The notes under the pieces: generated by a model | The model's database searches: none | What the model was told of the DNA's origin: nothing | What the model saw: only the letters and a program-made list of their open reading frames with translations | Position numbers and translations under genes: made by a program | NCBI GenBank assembly: GCA_905250125.1 | Contig: CAJNOL010000531.1 | Span: 43,663-107,662, forward strand | Length of the DNA stretch: 64,000 nt | Direction: 5' to 3' | Origin: Rotaria sordida | Taxonomy: Eukaryota; Rotifera; Eurotatoria; Philodinida; Philodinidae | Shown here: in pieces, positions 26,012 to 39,685 of the stretch | Position numbering within the stretch: the stretch's first letter is position 1 | Layout: each line of letters starts with the position of its first letter

Positions 26012-27118
26012 ATGATATTAATTGATATTGCACATACTTTAGCTGGTTTATATTCTCTTATTCTTATTCTTGTTGGTACACCATTAAATCTTCTTTGTTT
26101 TTATATATATAAACGTCTTGCACCAAATCGTTCAAATTCAACAATAATTGTCTTTTCTTATTTAGCACTTATTGAATTATTAATACCATTTACATGGAAT
26201 ATAAATTATGTTGTACGAGAATTAATATGGAAATATCAAAAAACTAGTTCATATAAAAATTTAGAACAACATTCATTATTTATATGTAAATTAATATCCT
26301 ATAGTGCATATTTTTCTCTTCAATGTGCTGCATGGCTTAAAACATTAGCAACATTTACACGATGTGTTTCATTACAATCTCAATGGTCATTAAAAAAATG
26401 GTTATCAAAATCAATTATAATACATCGTGTTACTTGGATTCTTATTTTTCTTATAGGTCTTATTAATTTACCTATATGGATTATTAATGGAAAACGTGTT
26501 CTATATTATGATGAATATAATCAAACAAAACAAAGAGTTGAATGTTATCAATCAAGTTTTTTTCAATTTTGGGAAATAGCTCATTTATTATTATATAATT
26601 TTATTCCATTTACATTAATGATTTTATCTAATATATCAATAAGTCGTCAAGTTAGAGCATCTCATAGACGAACACGAAAATCAAAAATAAATTCACAATT
26701 TAATAGAGGTAGTGGTCGTTCGAAATCAAGTGGTGGTGGTGGTGGTCGATTAACAAAAACATTAATATTAATAACAATATTTTTCATTATGTTTACTTCA
26801 CCTGCTGCTATATTTTATATTTTTTTTGGAAAAAGGGTTAAATTACATAGAAACTTAATAACAATGAGTTTGAGCAACTTAGCAACGACAAGTCATGTCA
26901 CATCATTTATTATATATTGGTTAACATCCAGTGATTTTAGAGACGCAGCTATGAGCGTTCTCTGTTGTCGTCAACTTGGGGCGCCCCGTCGATCATCAGA
27001 GGAAAAAAAACAGGAGAAACCCATTATCGATAAACCAATATTACTATCCACAACCCAACCCACTGATGACAATAATCGGAAATTGCTTTCACTTCAATCA
27101 TCATCAATAAATTCGTGA
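26012..27118 (+). CDS. Rhodopsin-like (class A) orphan GPCR, single exon
   Basis: An intronless frame of 368 residues with seven hydrophobic segments at about 10-33, 46-66, 90-115, 138-160, 190-210, 245-270 and 282-302. Class A hallmarks are degenerate: TM1 has GTPLNLLCFYIYKR; a TM3 Cys (FICKL) and a loop-2 Cys (VECYQ) can form the conserved disulfide; the DRY position reads TRC (ATFTRCVSL); TM6 lacks CWxP (FTSPAAIFYIFF); TM7 lacks NPxxY and reads SFIIYWLTSSDFRDA, followed by helix 8 and a CC palmitoylation site. Loop 3 is basic with a poly-Gly run. The tail is polar and ends in Ser/Asn. Degenerate peptide-receptor-like GPCRs of this kind form large families in lophotrochozoans. Ligand unknown. 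A T-rich acceptor (TTTAATAG) lies about 17 bp before the ATG. The gene ends about 170 bp from the converging SLC6 gene. Confidence 0.85.
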   Translation: MILIDIAHTLAGLYSLILILVGTPLNLLCFYIYKRLAPNRSNSTIIVFSYLALIELLIPFTWNINYVVRELIWKYQKTSSYKNLEQHSLFICKLISYSAYFSLQCAAWLKTLATFTRCVSLQSQWSLKKWLSKSIIIHRVTWILIFLIGLINLPIWIINGKRVLYYDEYNQTKQRVECYQSSFFQFWEIAHLLLYNFIPFTLMILSNISISRQVRASHRRTRKSKINSQFNRGSGRSKSSGGGGGRLTKTLILITIFFIMFTSPAAIFYIFFGKRVKLHRNLITMSLSNLATTSHVTSFIIYWLTSSDFRDAAMSVLCCRQLGAPRRSSEEKKQEKPIIDKPILLSTTQPTDDNNRKLLSLQSSSINS

Positions 27119-27286
27119 TGCATGTATATATTATATATAAATATATATATATGCCATTATTTATTTCTTTTCTATATTGTATCTAATAATAAAAAAATGA
27201 CCAATAAAATAAAACACATACATATCTAATTATTATATTAATTTATAAAGAACTATCTAAATGATATACGAACAAATAAACAACAA

Positions 27287-29623
27287 TTAAACATGTGAAA
27301 TAGGTGATAATGACGACATTGTAAAATTAGTACCATTCTCAATTTGTTGTTTAACCCTACGTTTTGTTATATCAGGTACAAATAAAAGATAAAAACGTTG
27401 TTTTAAAGAATTTCTTGAATCAGTATATCGAATAAATGCATAAAGCATGACAATTGGAATTGGTAAAATAAAACACATATTAAGACACCAACCAAATATA
27501 ATTGACCATGATGGAAATATATAATCACCATATTTTAATTCATCTGAATAAGTTAATGCTAATATCATAAGTATTATGATAATAACAGGACATAAAACTG
27601 TCCAAGCAAGACGAAAAAAACGATTTGGTGCAAAACCTAATTGTGTACGAATATCATTCACAAGATTATTAATACCATAAACCTACAACGTTTTTTATTT
27701 TTTATAATAATAATTTTCTTTTTTTTTTTTTTTTTTTTGAATACTTATTAAAACTTACCCAACTAGCAGCAATAGCTTCCATCATTACAACAAGCATAAG
27801 TGCTGGAGCTGTTGAAAATTTATCCAAAAATTGCACGATATAATTGCCACCTAACAAAAAAAAAAATATAAAAATAATTTATTTATTTTAATTATTTTCT
27901 TTTTAATAAATAAACATATATATATATATGCCAATTAACCTTGAGTAACTGTTGGCAAACATGCAATAATTAATAAACAACACATAATGAGCATTCCAGA
28001 TTTTCTATGACGTTTTAATAAAGGATATTCGTCACTTAATGCTGTATACATTGCTTCTAAACCACCAAAATCACTATCAAGTCCTAAATTAATAACCATG
28101 AGAAAAAATAATATAGAAAAAAGTGCTGGATATTTAAATGTTGCTAATATTTCTGGATAAGCAATAAATGATAAACTTGGTCCTTGATCAACAACATTTT
28201 CAATTTTTTTTTTTAAACGCCATGACATATGACCTAATGCCGAAAAAACAACAAAACCAGAAAGAAAACTTGCAGCAAAATTAGCTACAACAGCAATTAA
28301 TGCATCATAATAACAATTATTACTTGAAACATTATATGAACCATAAGTTGTTAATACAGATAAACCAGGACCAAGTGTAAAAAATATTTGATTTGCTGCT
28401 GAATACCAAACTTTCATATCTTTTAATCTATTAAATGATGGTCTTAAAAAATATGTTATACCACTACGTGAACCTTTTAAATGTAAACCTTGTATAAGTA
28501 ATATTATTAATACAATATATGGTAATGTAGCTGTTACATAAACAGCTTTACCTATAAAAAAAAATAAAAATAAAAATATTTTGAAAACTTTTTCTAAAAA
28601 ATGATGATTTCTTTTTTTATTCTACCTGTACTTTTAACTCCACGATAAATACACATATACATAAGAACAAATATTGATATTAAACATGTAAGTAAATCAA
28701 TTTTAATACTACCCAAATCAGTTAAACCTTTTGAATTATTAATACCTAACATATAAATATTATAATATTCATCAGCTGATGAAATTTTTGATTCAATAAT
28801 TGAATTCATTTTTTGTGTTTGATTTAAAGAAAAAAAATTATTTATTTCATTAAAATTTATTTGTTCAATAGTATCATTTGACTCATTTTCAATACGCATA
28901 CGTTCAGAACATAAATGTGTATTCCATGTATGTGAACATAAACTCCAAGGCATTACTTCACGAAATGATGAAAATAAATAAAAAACAGCATGAGCTAAGA
29001 AAATAAAGAAAATTATATTGACAATAAATACAAAAACGATTTTTATTAATACCAATTATTGTTGTATAAAATAATGTTACAGCAGTGACAATAAGAAACG
29101 ATGCTATACCAATACCTTTCATTGATGGAGCTATTCTACCCCAAAGTGTTATATTACCACAACGATAAAATTGACCAAGAAATAATTCAAGATACCTTAA
29201 ATATTACAAAAAATTTCTTTTTCTTTTTCTTAATAAAAAAGTGAATTTACATCATTGGTATACCAATAACACATAAAAATATCATATACGGAATAAGAAA
29301 TGCACCACCACCATTGTCATAACATACATAAGGAAATCGCCAGACATTACCTAATCATTAAAATAAAATCAATAAATTAAATTTTATTTTAATTTTCTTA
29401 CCAAGATCAACAACATAGCCAATAACCGATAGAAGAAATTCAGCTTTATTTGTCCATAAATCTCGCGGAACAGTAGGCGATGGCGGAGGTAATGCCAAAG
29501 CCGATCTTGTCAATATAACTAGTTGCTCCGTGGCGCTTATTTTCCGATGAGTATTATTATTAATATTTGTCAAAATTGTGAGCTTTTTTGTCTCTTCACT
29601 TTCTTGAATATTTTCACTTCCTT
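27287..29623 (-). CDS. SLC6 sodium/chloride-coupled transporter, monoamine-transporter-like
   Basis: Coding exons, in transcript order, are 29402-29623, 29251-29350, 29053-29195, 28626-28994, 27940-28551, 27759-27850 and 27287-27682. All phases agree, giving about 644 residues; the exon with the start codon, upstream of 29623, was not found. SLC6 signatures: [15 protein letters not shown] and [10 protein letters not shown] (TM1-2), [15 protein letters not shown] (loop-2 disulfide pair), [11 protein letters not shown] (TM6), [13 protein letters not shown] (TM7) and [11 protein letters not shown] (TM8). The TM1 Asp (VVDLG) matches the Asp that binds the amine in serotonin and dopamine transporters, whereas GABA and glycine carriers have Gly there. 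Loop 2 is long with several N-glycosylation sequons (NES, NDT, NQT, NNS). Expected function: Na+/Cl- driven reuptake of a biogenic amine at the plasma membrane. Substrate choice is inference. Confidence 0.9.
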
Positions 29624-32600
29624 CTATATATCATAGATCAAATAACAAATTGGTTAAACTAGACTCACGTAATTCGATTATTAGAATTAAAAAAAAAAGA
29701 TGGAAGTGTGTTTATTCGATTCTCAAATATCAATTTCTATTTTTGAAGAAAGAATTAAAAAAAACCAGGCATTATCTTATTTTTCTAAAAGCTTATTAAA
29801 AAGAAATTAGAAGCTAGTAATTAAGTCTAATTTCTATTGCAAACATTATTGCAGTTAAAATTGATCGAATTATAACTATCAACTATTTGAACTCGATTTA
29901 TTTCTTTATTTTTTAAGCAGATTTAATTAAGTTAAAATAGTATTCACTTTGATTTCATTAATGTTTGATAGCATAGATGAAAATATATTGTATTTCAACA
30001 TTTTTATTTTTTGACTTTAGAAAATCAACATTTATAAATTCTTCTCTAAATAATTTTTCTGTGGATTTATTTATAAGTTACATTTTTCTTTTGTGTATTT
30101 ATATATCGAGTATGAGTGAAACTATGTTTTCTTTGCTGTACACTATTAAAGATTTTCCTGATGTTAACAACTATGAATAAAACATGAAGATTTTAATCAT
30201 TTGTATTGAAACTATAGGTATCAAACATACATAGTTTCGTATTTAAACTATGTTTTGGAAAGTTTCATAATAAAGTAAATCGATCAATTCTAGTTATAAA
30301 TTTTGACTATAGCAGCTATAATAGTGAACCTATTCAATAATGAACATACTTTTCAACATATTGTTCATGATATCAAAAAAATGGAACTATTAGTCATATT
30401 GTTGTTCATAAATAAGCGACACTCACCTTAAGTATTAACATTCCATAATCAACTTGTTGCTCCTAAATGTTCTAATAAAGATTTCTCTTTTTCTTTATTA
30501 TATCAGAAGATAATGATGATATCTTCAAATTTTCTTAATAATCTTTTCCGTGTGCTTTTGACGTCTTACTTTCTTCGTATTTTGTTTCTCATTTCAGCTA
30601 GTCAATAGATCAACAAGGTAAAATGAGGAAAAAAAAAGGTGATATAAGTCATAGTGAACATGTAAAAGTAAACAGAGAATAATCTGATGTAGGAACGTCA
30701 TGTTGAAATAAAATATTAGTAATTATACTGATAGAGGTGTTATCTAAATTTCCTCATATCATATATTGAAAATGTTTTCTATCTTAGTAAACAAAACAAA
30801 ATCGAATTAGAGTAGTTTTAATTTTCAAAATATTGTTCTCAGTTGCTCACAATTCTAAATATATCATTGGATACATATATTTTTCATCTATGCTATTGAA
30901 CATATTAACTTAATTAAAACTATTGAGAAAATAAATAAGTTAATCGAGTTAAAATGTTTGATAGTTATAACTATTTTATTTTATTTTATTTTTTAAAACA
31001 AAAGTTTAAATGAAAAATTCATACCGATAGTATCCATTGAATATACGAAAATCAATTGTTAGGAAAAAATTGTAGTTTCTTTGAGTTTTATATTAAATGC
31101 AATCTATTGTCATATGACTACATTTGCATTTAGTCAATCAGATAGATTCTCTTGACACTATCTTTATAGAAAAAAGAAAATTGTAAATTCTTTATACTCC
31201 GATTGTTTACTAAAATAACCGAACAAATATATATATATGTACTTGAAGTAGGTAATAAAAATGAGTTTATGTGTAAACAATTACGATATTTACACACATC
31301 TATGGATATTTAATATAGTTGATGTGTTTTTTTTTCTATTGCTTAACGAAGTCTTCATGTTTTTGATAACTTGAGATACTAATAAGTTTGAATGCATATT
31401 TGGAAATGTAGCTTGTTCATCTGTCTATTAATCATTGTCTTCTTTTTGTTCCTTGTGACTAATTTTTATATCTTCTGAGAATATGTGATAAAAGTGGGTA
31501 GCATATGTGCCTTGATTACAATGTAGAAGAGAATAATAAAAACAAAAAAAGCCTTTATTAATCAACTATATTTTCAATGAATTAGAGAAATTCATCATTT
31601 ATCTATCTAATATTCAAATTTAAAGCGACCTTGATGATGCATGAAAATTATGGAATACGTTCTTTCAACAGATACATCCTTGTCTTCTCTATATGTTATT
31701 CAAATAATCTTCAGTAAACTCAATAGATCCAATTTGTTTAAAATTCTTTTAATTGGTTGTTAAGATATCAAGGCCTTGTCTCTTATAGAATATCGTTTCT
31801 ATTTTTAGTACGTTATCTCTATTTGACAGACAATCGTTTTTGAATAATATCAAAACACAATTGAGATTGATGTGGAAAACAAGATTTAGATAATACAATT
31901 TGACATAGACCAAAGACAAATGATGATAGCAGAGTCAAATTAGTCGAAAGAGATTCTAGATTTTATTGGTTGATGGTTTTATGATTATCTTGAATAATCA
32001 ATCCAATTGTCATAGGATGTTTCGTAAGTTTTGTCCTCATTTTTTTTGCATCTTTGCTATTTGGGAAGGTGAATGGATATTGAATATACATATTTGAAGA
32101 GTAGCACATAAGCTATCATCCAAGAAAAATTGGGCTCCATTTGCATTCACTCAAAAGGAGTACTACATTGGTAGAAATATCGAAAAACATTTATCAAAGT
32201 TATCTTTTTCGATGTGGTCGAACGTTATGCAATTTTAGATTTTTGAGATTCTATAGTTGTCAGTATTTCAAGAATAATTCTGTTTTGGTGATGTCAAAAT
32301 GAATGAAATTTTTTTGGATGGTAGATTTAACTGGCACACATTCATGGTGAAAATTTCAGGATATTTGATTTTGTATTTTTGGAGATACGGCTGACTAAAG
32401 AAGAAAAGATAACTTTGATAAATTAGGAATATTATAACGTCATTAATTTGCACATATATCTTTTTCATAATAGAAGTTTTAACATATTCTACAGAGTTCT
32501 TGGTATCATTGTAACAAAAAATAAATATACAAGATTATTCTAAACTATGAAAATTCAGATGTTTGACTAATATCTTTGTTGTGACCTTGTTTAATTCAGT

Positions 32601-33940
32601 CATGCAATACCACTCAATGATAATAGATTATTTTAAAAGTTGAAAATAGTAGCTACAGTGAATTATTATATACATGTCAAACTATTCTTTTCATAATTCA
32701 ACAGGTTTCTATGTATATTGAATACAACAATAGAAAATAACTTTGTGATTGGTTAATAATCTGACTTTTTTATGACATGATTGTATTTCTTCGTTAGGTC
32801 ATTGATTAATTAAATCGTATTTTTTCATAGAAATAATTTTTTTCCTTGATTTTCATTCAATCAAATTCTAATGATCATTGTCGGTAAATATGTTGTTCTT
32901 AGTTTTCTTCGTTTATTATAAGATAATATAGTTTTGGCTTTCCTTGTTAAAATTATATTGCTTTAGATGAGGAAAAAAAAGAAATAGAATCGTAAAAGAG
33001 ACTTTTTGTTAAAGGCCAAGCTCGACATCTGTTCCCTTCATCATTCACCACACGCACACACATTTACTCTTTTTTTTCTTTTTATAACAGAACATAAAAG
33101 AAAAGAGAAGAAGCCAAAGAATGAAGTTTTAGTTGTTGCCAGTAGTATTCATTCTATTTCAACATTTCTTGTCGACATTCTCACCTTTCAATCTCGATTT
33201 TTTTTCCTTTTTTCTAGTTATTTTTAAAATCAGAGAAAGAGAAATAAATTCATGCCATTCGACCAATAGATCTTTCGCTTTTCTAACGACCATGTATCGA
33301 CACCAGCATATAAAATAGTAGAAAACATTTTTCAAAAGAATGAATGAACATCGACAGTTACCACGGCCACCATGCCCATTTTTCTCTTTTGTTTCTCTCT
33401 ATCCGTTCTTATTCAAACAACAGGCAACAGCAACCACTGTCGTCACCGTATATAAACATATTTGAATTCTCTTATAGACATACACACGCACATTTTTTTT
33501 TACTTTCTCTCGATTTTTTTTTCTCTCGTCATAGCCTCTTTATACTTGCTGCTTCTTGTTTGCCCAGAGCTTGTGGTGTATGTGTATGTGTAGTGTTGGC
33601 GGAGACGAATATATGTACGATTTTATATTCACACGTCGTTCTGCCACTCATTTAGTTTATATAGCCATATACCTGTCTTTCTCATAAAAATAGTGAACTT
33701 GGTCCCTATAGAGACATATCTATCGATTAGGTGAGAATGAGAGAGAAAAAAAAAATAAAAGCTATTTTTCATTCGATTTCATCATAGATATTTATAGGTA
33801 TTCAGAGAAAAATAACATACATGTTTTTATATATTGCACGCAAGACAAGTTCATTTATTCATTGGTTTAGATTTAAATTCTTTTCTTTTGTAGATTTTTC
33901 TGTAATATTGTATGATAATTTCGATAACATATAAAAACAA
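29624..33940. other. Intergenic stretch without supported genes
   Basis: The 5' end of the SLC6 gene should lie in the first few hundred bases; a good minus-strand donor (GAATTAC|gtgagt) sits near 29668. The rest is AT-rich DNA. A 20-bp inverted pair (TTTATCAAAGTTATCTTTT near 32195, AAAAGATAACTTTGATAAA near 32407) is too short to call an element. The frames at 33006-33655 come from pyrimidine-rich sequence with CACACA runs and are not gene-like. Confidence 0.55.
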
Positions 33941-34360
33941 ATGGATGATACAAATGAAACAAGTTTTGTTGTTGATGAAGTATCAAATGTAATAAAAGAA
34001 TCAATTGAAGCAACAATTGGATCACAATCATATCAACAAGCAAAAATTAATACATGGACATCAAATATTGTTGAAGCTATTCTTAATTCATTAACAAAAT
34101 TAAATAAACCATTTAAATATATTGTTTCATGTGTTATTATGCAAAAAAATGGAGCTGGTTTACATACAGCAAGTTCATGCTTTTGGGATAATACAACTGA
34201 TGGTTCATGTACTGTTCGGTAAGAATAAATAAAAAAAATTAATTTTTATATATGTAAATAGAAAAAAGAAATTTCTTGTTTTGTTTTGTTTTTTTTTTAT
34301 TTTAGTTGGGAAAACAAATCAATGTATGCTATTGTCTCTGTATTTGGTTTATCGATCTGA
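33941..34360 (+). CDS. DYNLT1: Tctex-type dynein light chain (DYNLT1-like)
   Basis: Exons 33941-34218 and 34306-34360 (87-bp intron) join in frame to 110 residues, close to the usual 113. The Tctex-1 fold motifs are clear: [15 protein letters not shown] at the N-terminal helix, [55 protein letters not shown], and the family-typical C-terminal IVSVFGLSI. The protein is a light chain of cytoplasmic (and often axonemal) dynein that dimerises and links cargo to the intermediate chain. It is tail-to-tail with the CNNM gene, with only about 320 bp between stop codons. Confident. Confidence 0.95.
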
Positions 34361-34680
34361 TTTTCAAATTTTCTTTCGTTTCTTTTCCTTGATCCTATCG
34401 AATGAACGAATAAATATGTGAATATATAAACAAAACAAAAAAAAAATAATAATAATTTCTTGTGATTTAGTTTTTTTTTCTTTTTTCTTTTTAAATTTGA
34501 AATGAAAGGATATTGAGACAATACACTTAAAACAAAAACAAAAAAAGAAATTAAATTCAAGTATTTTTTTTACAAACTATGCTTAAACAAAATGAATATT
34601 CAATGATAATAAAAAAAAAAAGATTTACGAATAAAAGAATTCATCACACGCATATTGTCATAAACATATAAATTCCAATT

Positions 34681-37600
34681 TTATGAAGGTGAACATTTCG
34701 TTGCATTTAACATTGAACGAACACGTCTAGGACGATCCGTAGGATTATTATTATTATTATTTGTTATTCCATTTTGATCAGATGATGAAGCATTCATTCT
34801 AATGTTTGTGTCTGAACGAGTATGAAATAAAGTAGATGTAGGAGATGTTGTTCGTTGTTGCCATAGATCGTTTTTATCTTCACCTTGATCAATTAAATGT
34901 TCTTCTTGGCCATGATCATCATCGATCGTCTGAATAAATCAATAAAAATATCATCAATCATAACAACAACAACAAAAAGCATCCTTAGTGTAGTTGTTAT
35001 TAAAAGTTATAAATAACCTTGGTTTTTTGTGTGCTAAGATATAAAATCCTTTGATAAATAAAAAAATCCAAGAAATAACCAAAAGATAAAAATAAATTTT
35101 ATGGATTCGAAATTTTCAATGAAAAAAAAGAAAAAAAACTTTTTATTATTCTTATGATAATTTTTACTAAATTAGCTATTAACCTTGAATTATAACTGGA
35201 TATACTAAGTTAAATTCCATCATGTCGATTAAATATCTTTAAAATTTATCAAAATTGGAATAAGATATCATATAGAATAACAAAAAAATTTCGTCAATTT
35301 TTATAGTTACGGAAAATTTTCTAATCGATAAAATAACCTGAAAGATACATTAGATCAATTCTAAATTAACATCAAATACCTTCAATTTCAATAAATCTAA
35401 ATCAATAGAAATTAAGACAAGTCTCTAAGATAAATGCATAGGAAGATAGACCATGATCTGATCTTTCATAAACAACAAAAAAATTTTCCAAAGATTTTTG
35501 AAGATTTCTTTTATTCCCTATTCGAAAAACAACCTATTTTTTGGAAAGAAACTGAAAATCTTTTATTTTTGACTTTTGTTTGATGAATATCTCTATCAAG
35601 CGTCATGATATACGACTAAAAATTTTACCATAACCTCTTCACACTAGCCCTAACATATCTTGAAAATTTCATATCATTTGAATGTTCTCGGGATGAGATC
35701 GATTTTCGAGAGGAGAAGACCTTGAATCACAGACATATAAATACTTTCCAAAAATTCATTTAATACAAATTAATTCGAATTTTTTTGAATAGTATCGATT
35801 GTCAAAAATAGTTTTAATCTTTCTAACAAAACGAAATTCTTGTATTACTATTGTCCATTTCAAAATATAATGTCCTCCACTGTTTTTTGAATAAGTCGAG
35901 AACATAAGCAGCGAGAGACCTACAGTTTTCACCATTTCGAAAGAGAAGATCGAGGGACATCCTTTTCTCCAATAATGTATAAGCGGAACTAATTATTTTC
36001 GAAAAACATGTAAAAGAAGGCATGAAAATGACCTACCATCTAGATGTAATTTTGATTTAGATAGATGGACTTCAAATCTATAGTTCAAGATACAATGCAA
36101 ATTGGTTCTCTTATTACACTCTAACGTTGAGCAAAGTGAATCATGTGTTTACATGGGCAAATAATAATGGATTATTGCTAATGTTTTTATTAAGTTTTCT
36201 CACTTTTTATCATAATAGCTTGACATTTCGATGGAAATGTAGTGAAAAGTGAGGAAACACATTATATCTTGAACTATAGATTTGAAATCCCTCTATCTAA
36301 ATCAAAATTTCATCTAGATGGCAGGTCATTTTCATGCCTTCTTTTACATATTTTTCGAAAATAATTAATTCTTCTTATACATTATTGTAGAAAAAGACAT
36401 CCTTCGATCTCCTATTGCAAGTCTCTAGTTGCTTGTGTTCTCGAGTTATTCAAAAAACAGTAGAGGACATTATATTTTGAAATGGACAATAGTTTTTTTT
36501 TAAAGAAAATTTCTTCTTCTGTTGTATTATTTTCTCTAAGATCTCATTTCAAGAGAAAATACAAGCAAAACTAAAAAAATATATGTATGTATTTACATTT
36601 TCATTTGTATCACCAAACATTTGATTCATATCCATAAATGAATTAGCAATTCCTTCATTTGAACTAGATGAACGATTTGAATTGTTACAATTTTGTCTAT
36701 TAGAACGAATTTTCTTATTTGATGCATTACTATGTACATTAACTAGAAGTGGATTACAAACAATAGCTGTTGATGATTGTTGTTGTTGTTCTAATGAATC
36801 ATTTTCATGAATATTTGTTTCTTGTTGTTTATTTAAATTATCATGTTTATCTCTATCTAATGAATGAATATTTTCAAAAACAAATGGTGATGATTGATTA
36901 TTAATATTTGTATTTTCATTTTTTGTTTGTGTTACATGATGTATAATATCTTTTTCATTATGAAATATACGTTGAAAATTTGTTAAATTATTTTTATCAA
37001 TTCGGACATTTGTTACTGATGACTTAAAAACAAAAAAAAAGCTTTTACATAAATAATTTTTTCTTTTTTTCCTGTCATTTACTATTTCATCGAGTGCATT
37101 TGATAATAAATGTTCAGGTTGCATACGTTTTTGATGTGGATCATTGCTACGTTGTCGTTGTGTTGCTCGAACAGCTGCTAACCAAACAAGACGATGAATT
37201 TGTAAAACATGTAATTCACTATTAACAATTAAATTATAATCCGCAATAAATATTGAAGAAATTTCATCAATTAAACTTGTTATATTATTTAAGTGTTTAT
37301 TTGCTGTACAAATATGATCAAGAAATCGATGAACATCTTTTACAGTTTTATTTTCCGCTTAAAAATAAATCAAATTTTTATTTTTATTTTTTTTTTTGAA
37401 ATCTTATTTGTTTTTTTTTTTACCAAGAAGTGCTGATGTTGCAAAAAAACTAAATGAACCAACAGTTGACATTATATGTTCAACACCAGATTCTAATGTT
37501 GCATTTCCTTGAATAATCAATGTAAATAATTCATAACGAAAATCTTTTTTATATAAATATATAGAATTTGTTGATTGATTTGCTTGTTTTTTAATCATTG

Positions 37601-39650
37601 CATAAACATTATAATTAAGAAGAATTTTTAATATCTCTTGAGAAATAAAACCTGATGTAAATTGTTGTATATCTAAGTAAATACAATATAGATTCTTTTC
37701 TTTTCTTTTTTGTCAAATAAAAGTCACTTCAAAGATATTAAGCAAACATTTTAAAAATCTAAAGCTACCAATCATACATTCAGCTTACGCATTGTTAAAA
37801 AATATATGTATGAACTATAATTAGAATAGAACACGCTGTTAACATTAGTATATGAATGAGTAATATTATAATTAGTCAATAAAAGCAATAGAATTATTCG
37901 ATGAACTTACTTGTACTTAAAAATTGAAAAACAGCTATTTTTAATTGTGGAGATATTGAAGGACCTGAAATTTGAAGAATTTAAATGATAGAATATAAAA
38001 GAAATTCTAATCAACCTTTAACAGGTCGTTTAGCTAATTCTGTATAATCCATTGTTTTAGCACGTTTACGTCGAATTTTACGGCGATTATCAGCTAAAAT
38101 AAAATACATCAAAGATTATTATTTAAATTCTTTTTTTTTTCTTAAAAATAAAAATGAATTTACTGAACATATCTGCTTCTTCTATAATTTCTCTTTGTAA
38201 AATTTCTTCAAAAACATCTTCAAGTGTAATTATACCAACTGTTGTATAAGCTGGATCAGTATGATCTTCTTCAGTACGAACTTCTTGTACAAGAGCAATA
38301 TGCCAATGTGCTTAAATTAAAAACAATAATAAAATTATAACTTATTTTTTTTTATTAAAAGTTAACTTTTTGTTTTTTCTACCTCTAAGAAATTCTTGCA
38401 ATAAATTATATAATGAATCAGTTGCTTTTGCATGACCATATGGATCTATTTATCATTTAAAAAATAAAAATAAATATTAATAAATAAAATTTTACATACG
38501 ACTATGAAATTCAAGAACATGTTTTACTGTTAAATGATACTGTTCTGGTGTAATTAAAGCAAAATCTCTTAATTTAACAATACCAATAACATTTGATCTA
38601 GAGAAGATATACATATGTAGAATATTTAATTAGACAAAAATAACATATAAAACCTTTCTTTCGAATAAACAGGAATACGTGAAAAACCATGTTTATGTAA
38701 ATCAAGTATTAATTCAGTATCGGTTTTACGATCTTTATCAAGCATATAGACATCAGATAATAAAGTCATTACTTCGCTTGTAGTTTTTTTACGTATTGAA
38801 AGTACACCTTAAAAAAATGAAAAAATTATATAAATACTTTTCAATTTTTATAAATTTTGTCATTTGCAAAAACTTTATAAACTCTGTAGGAGTTTTGATT
38901 TTGAAAAAATTCAATCGAATTTTTTTCATTTATTTTATAATTCTTAATTGAATTCATTTCTTTATGTTAAAAGCTCGAGATCTTCAATAAAGAATTAGAT
39001 AGAAGAATTGTGACACATAAAACTAAACCGATAGATTTTGAAATAATTACAATTTTATAAAATATTTAACCAATACTTTCAATGATTAAATTCAAACTTA
39101 AGTAAATATTTATTTTATAAATAGCAACGATTTCTTCTTTCGTCTTACCTGTAATAACATCAAGTTCAGGTTTTTCAATATCAGCATTAATTTTTGTAAG
39201 CATTCGAGCTATTTGATCACGTGTATAAGAAGCTGTTACTTCTTGACCAAGAATTTTATTAAGAATAAAACCTAATGGATATGATATAATTCCTGTTACA
39301 ATCATCGAAGCCCATGTTATAACATGTGTATGTGCACCAATAACTAATCCATAACGAGAGCATATAGCTTGTGGAATAATTTCACCCAGAAGTACAATCA
39401 TTATTGTTGAACCCATAACAGCAAATAAACCATGAACGAGTGAATCAAGTAAAACTGTTCCTAATGAATTACTTAAAACATTAGCTAAAACAATTGAACA
39501 TAATAAAAAATTGCCACGTTTTCTTAATGGTAAAACACGTTTAGCATAATAACGCATTGAAGGATCATCTGATTCAGCAAGTAAATGTAAATCATTAACA
39601 CTTAATGACATTAAACCCAAATTTAAACCACTAAATTTAATTTGAAAAAA

Positions 39651-39685
<35 letters not shown>

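Noticed and set aside
32195..32425. Inverted pair TTTATCAAAGTTATCTTTT / complement
   Set aside because: Only about 20 bp pair and the flanks do not, so it is not distinguished from chance in AT-rich sequence.
33006..33655. Overlapping + strand frames with His/Phe/Ser runs
   Set aside because: Pyrimidine-rich DNA with CACACA tracts; frames overlap in different phases and none has a motif.
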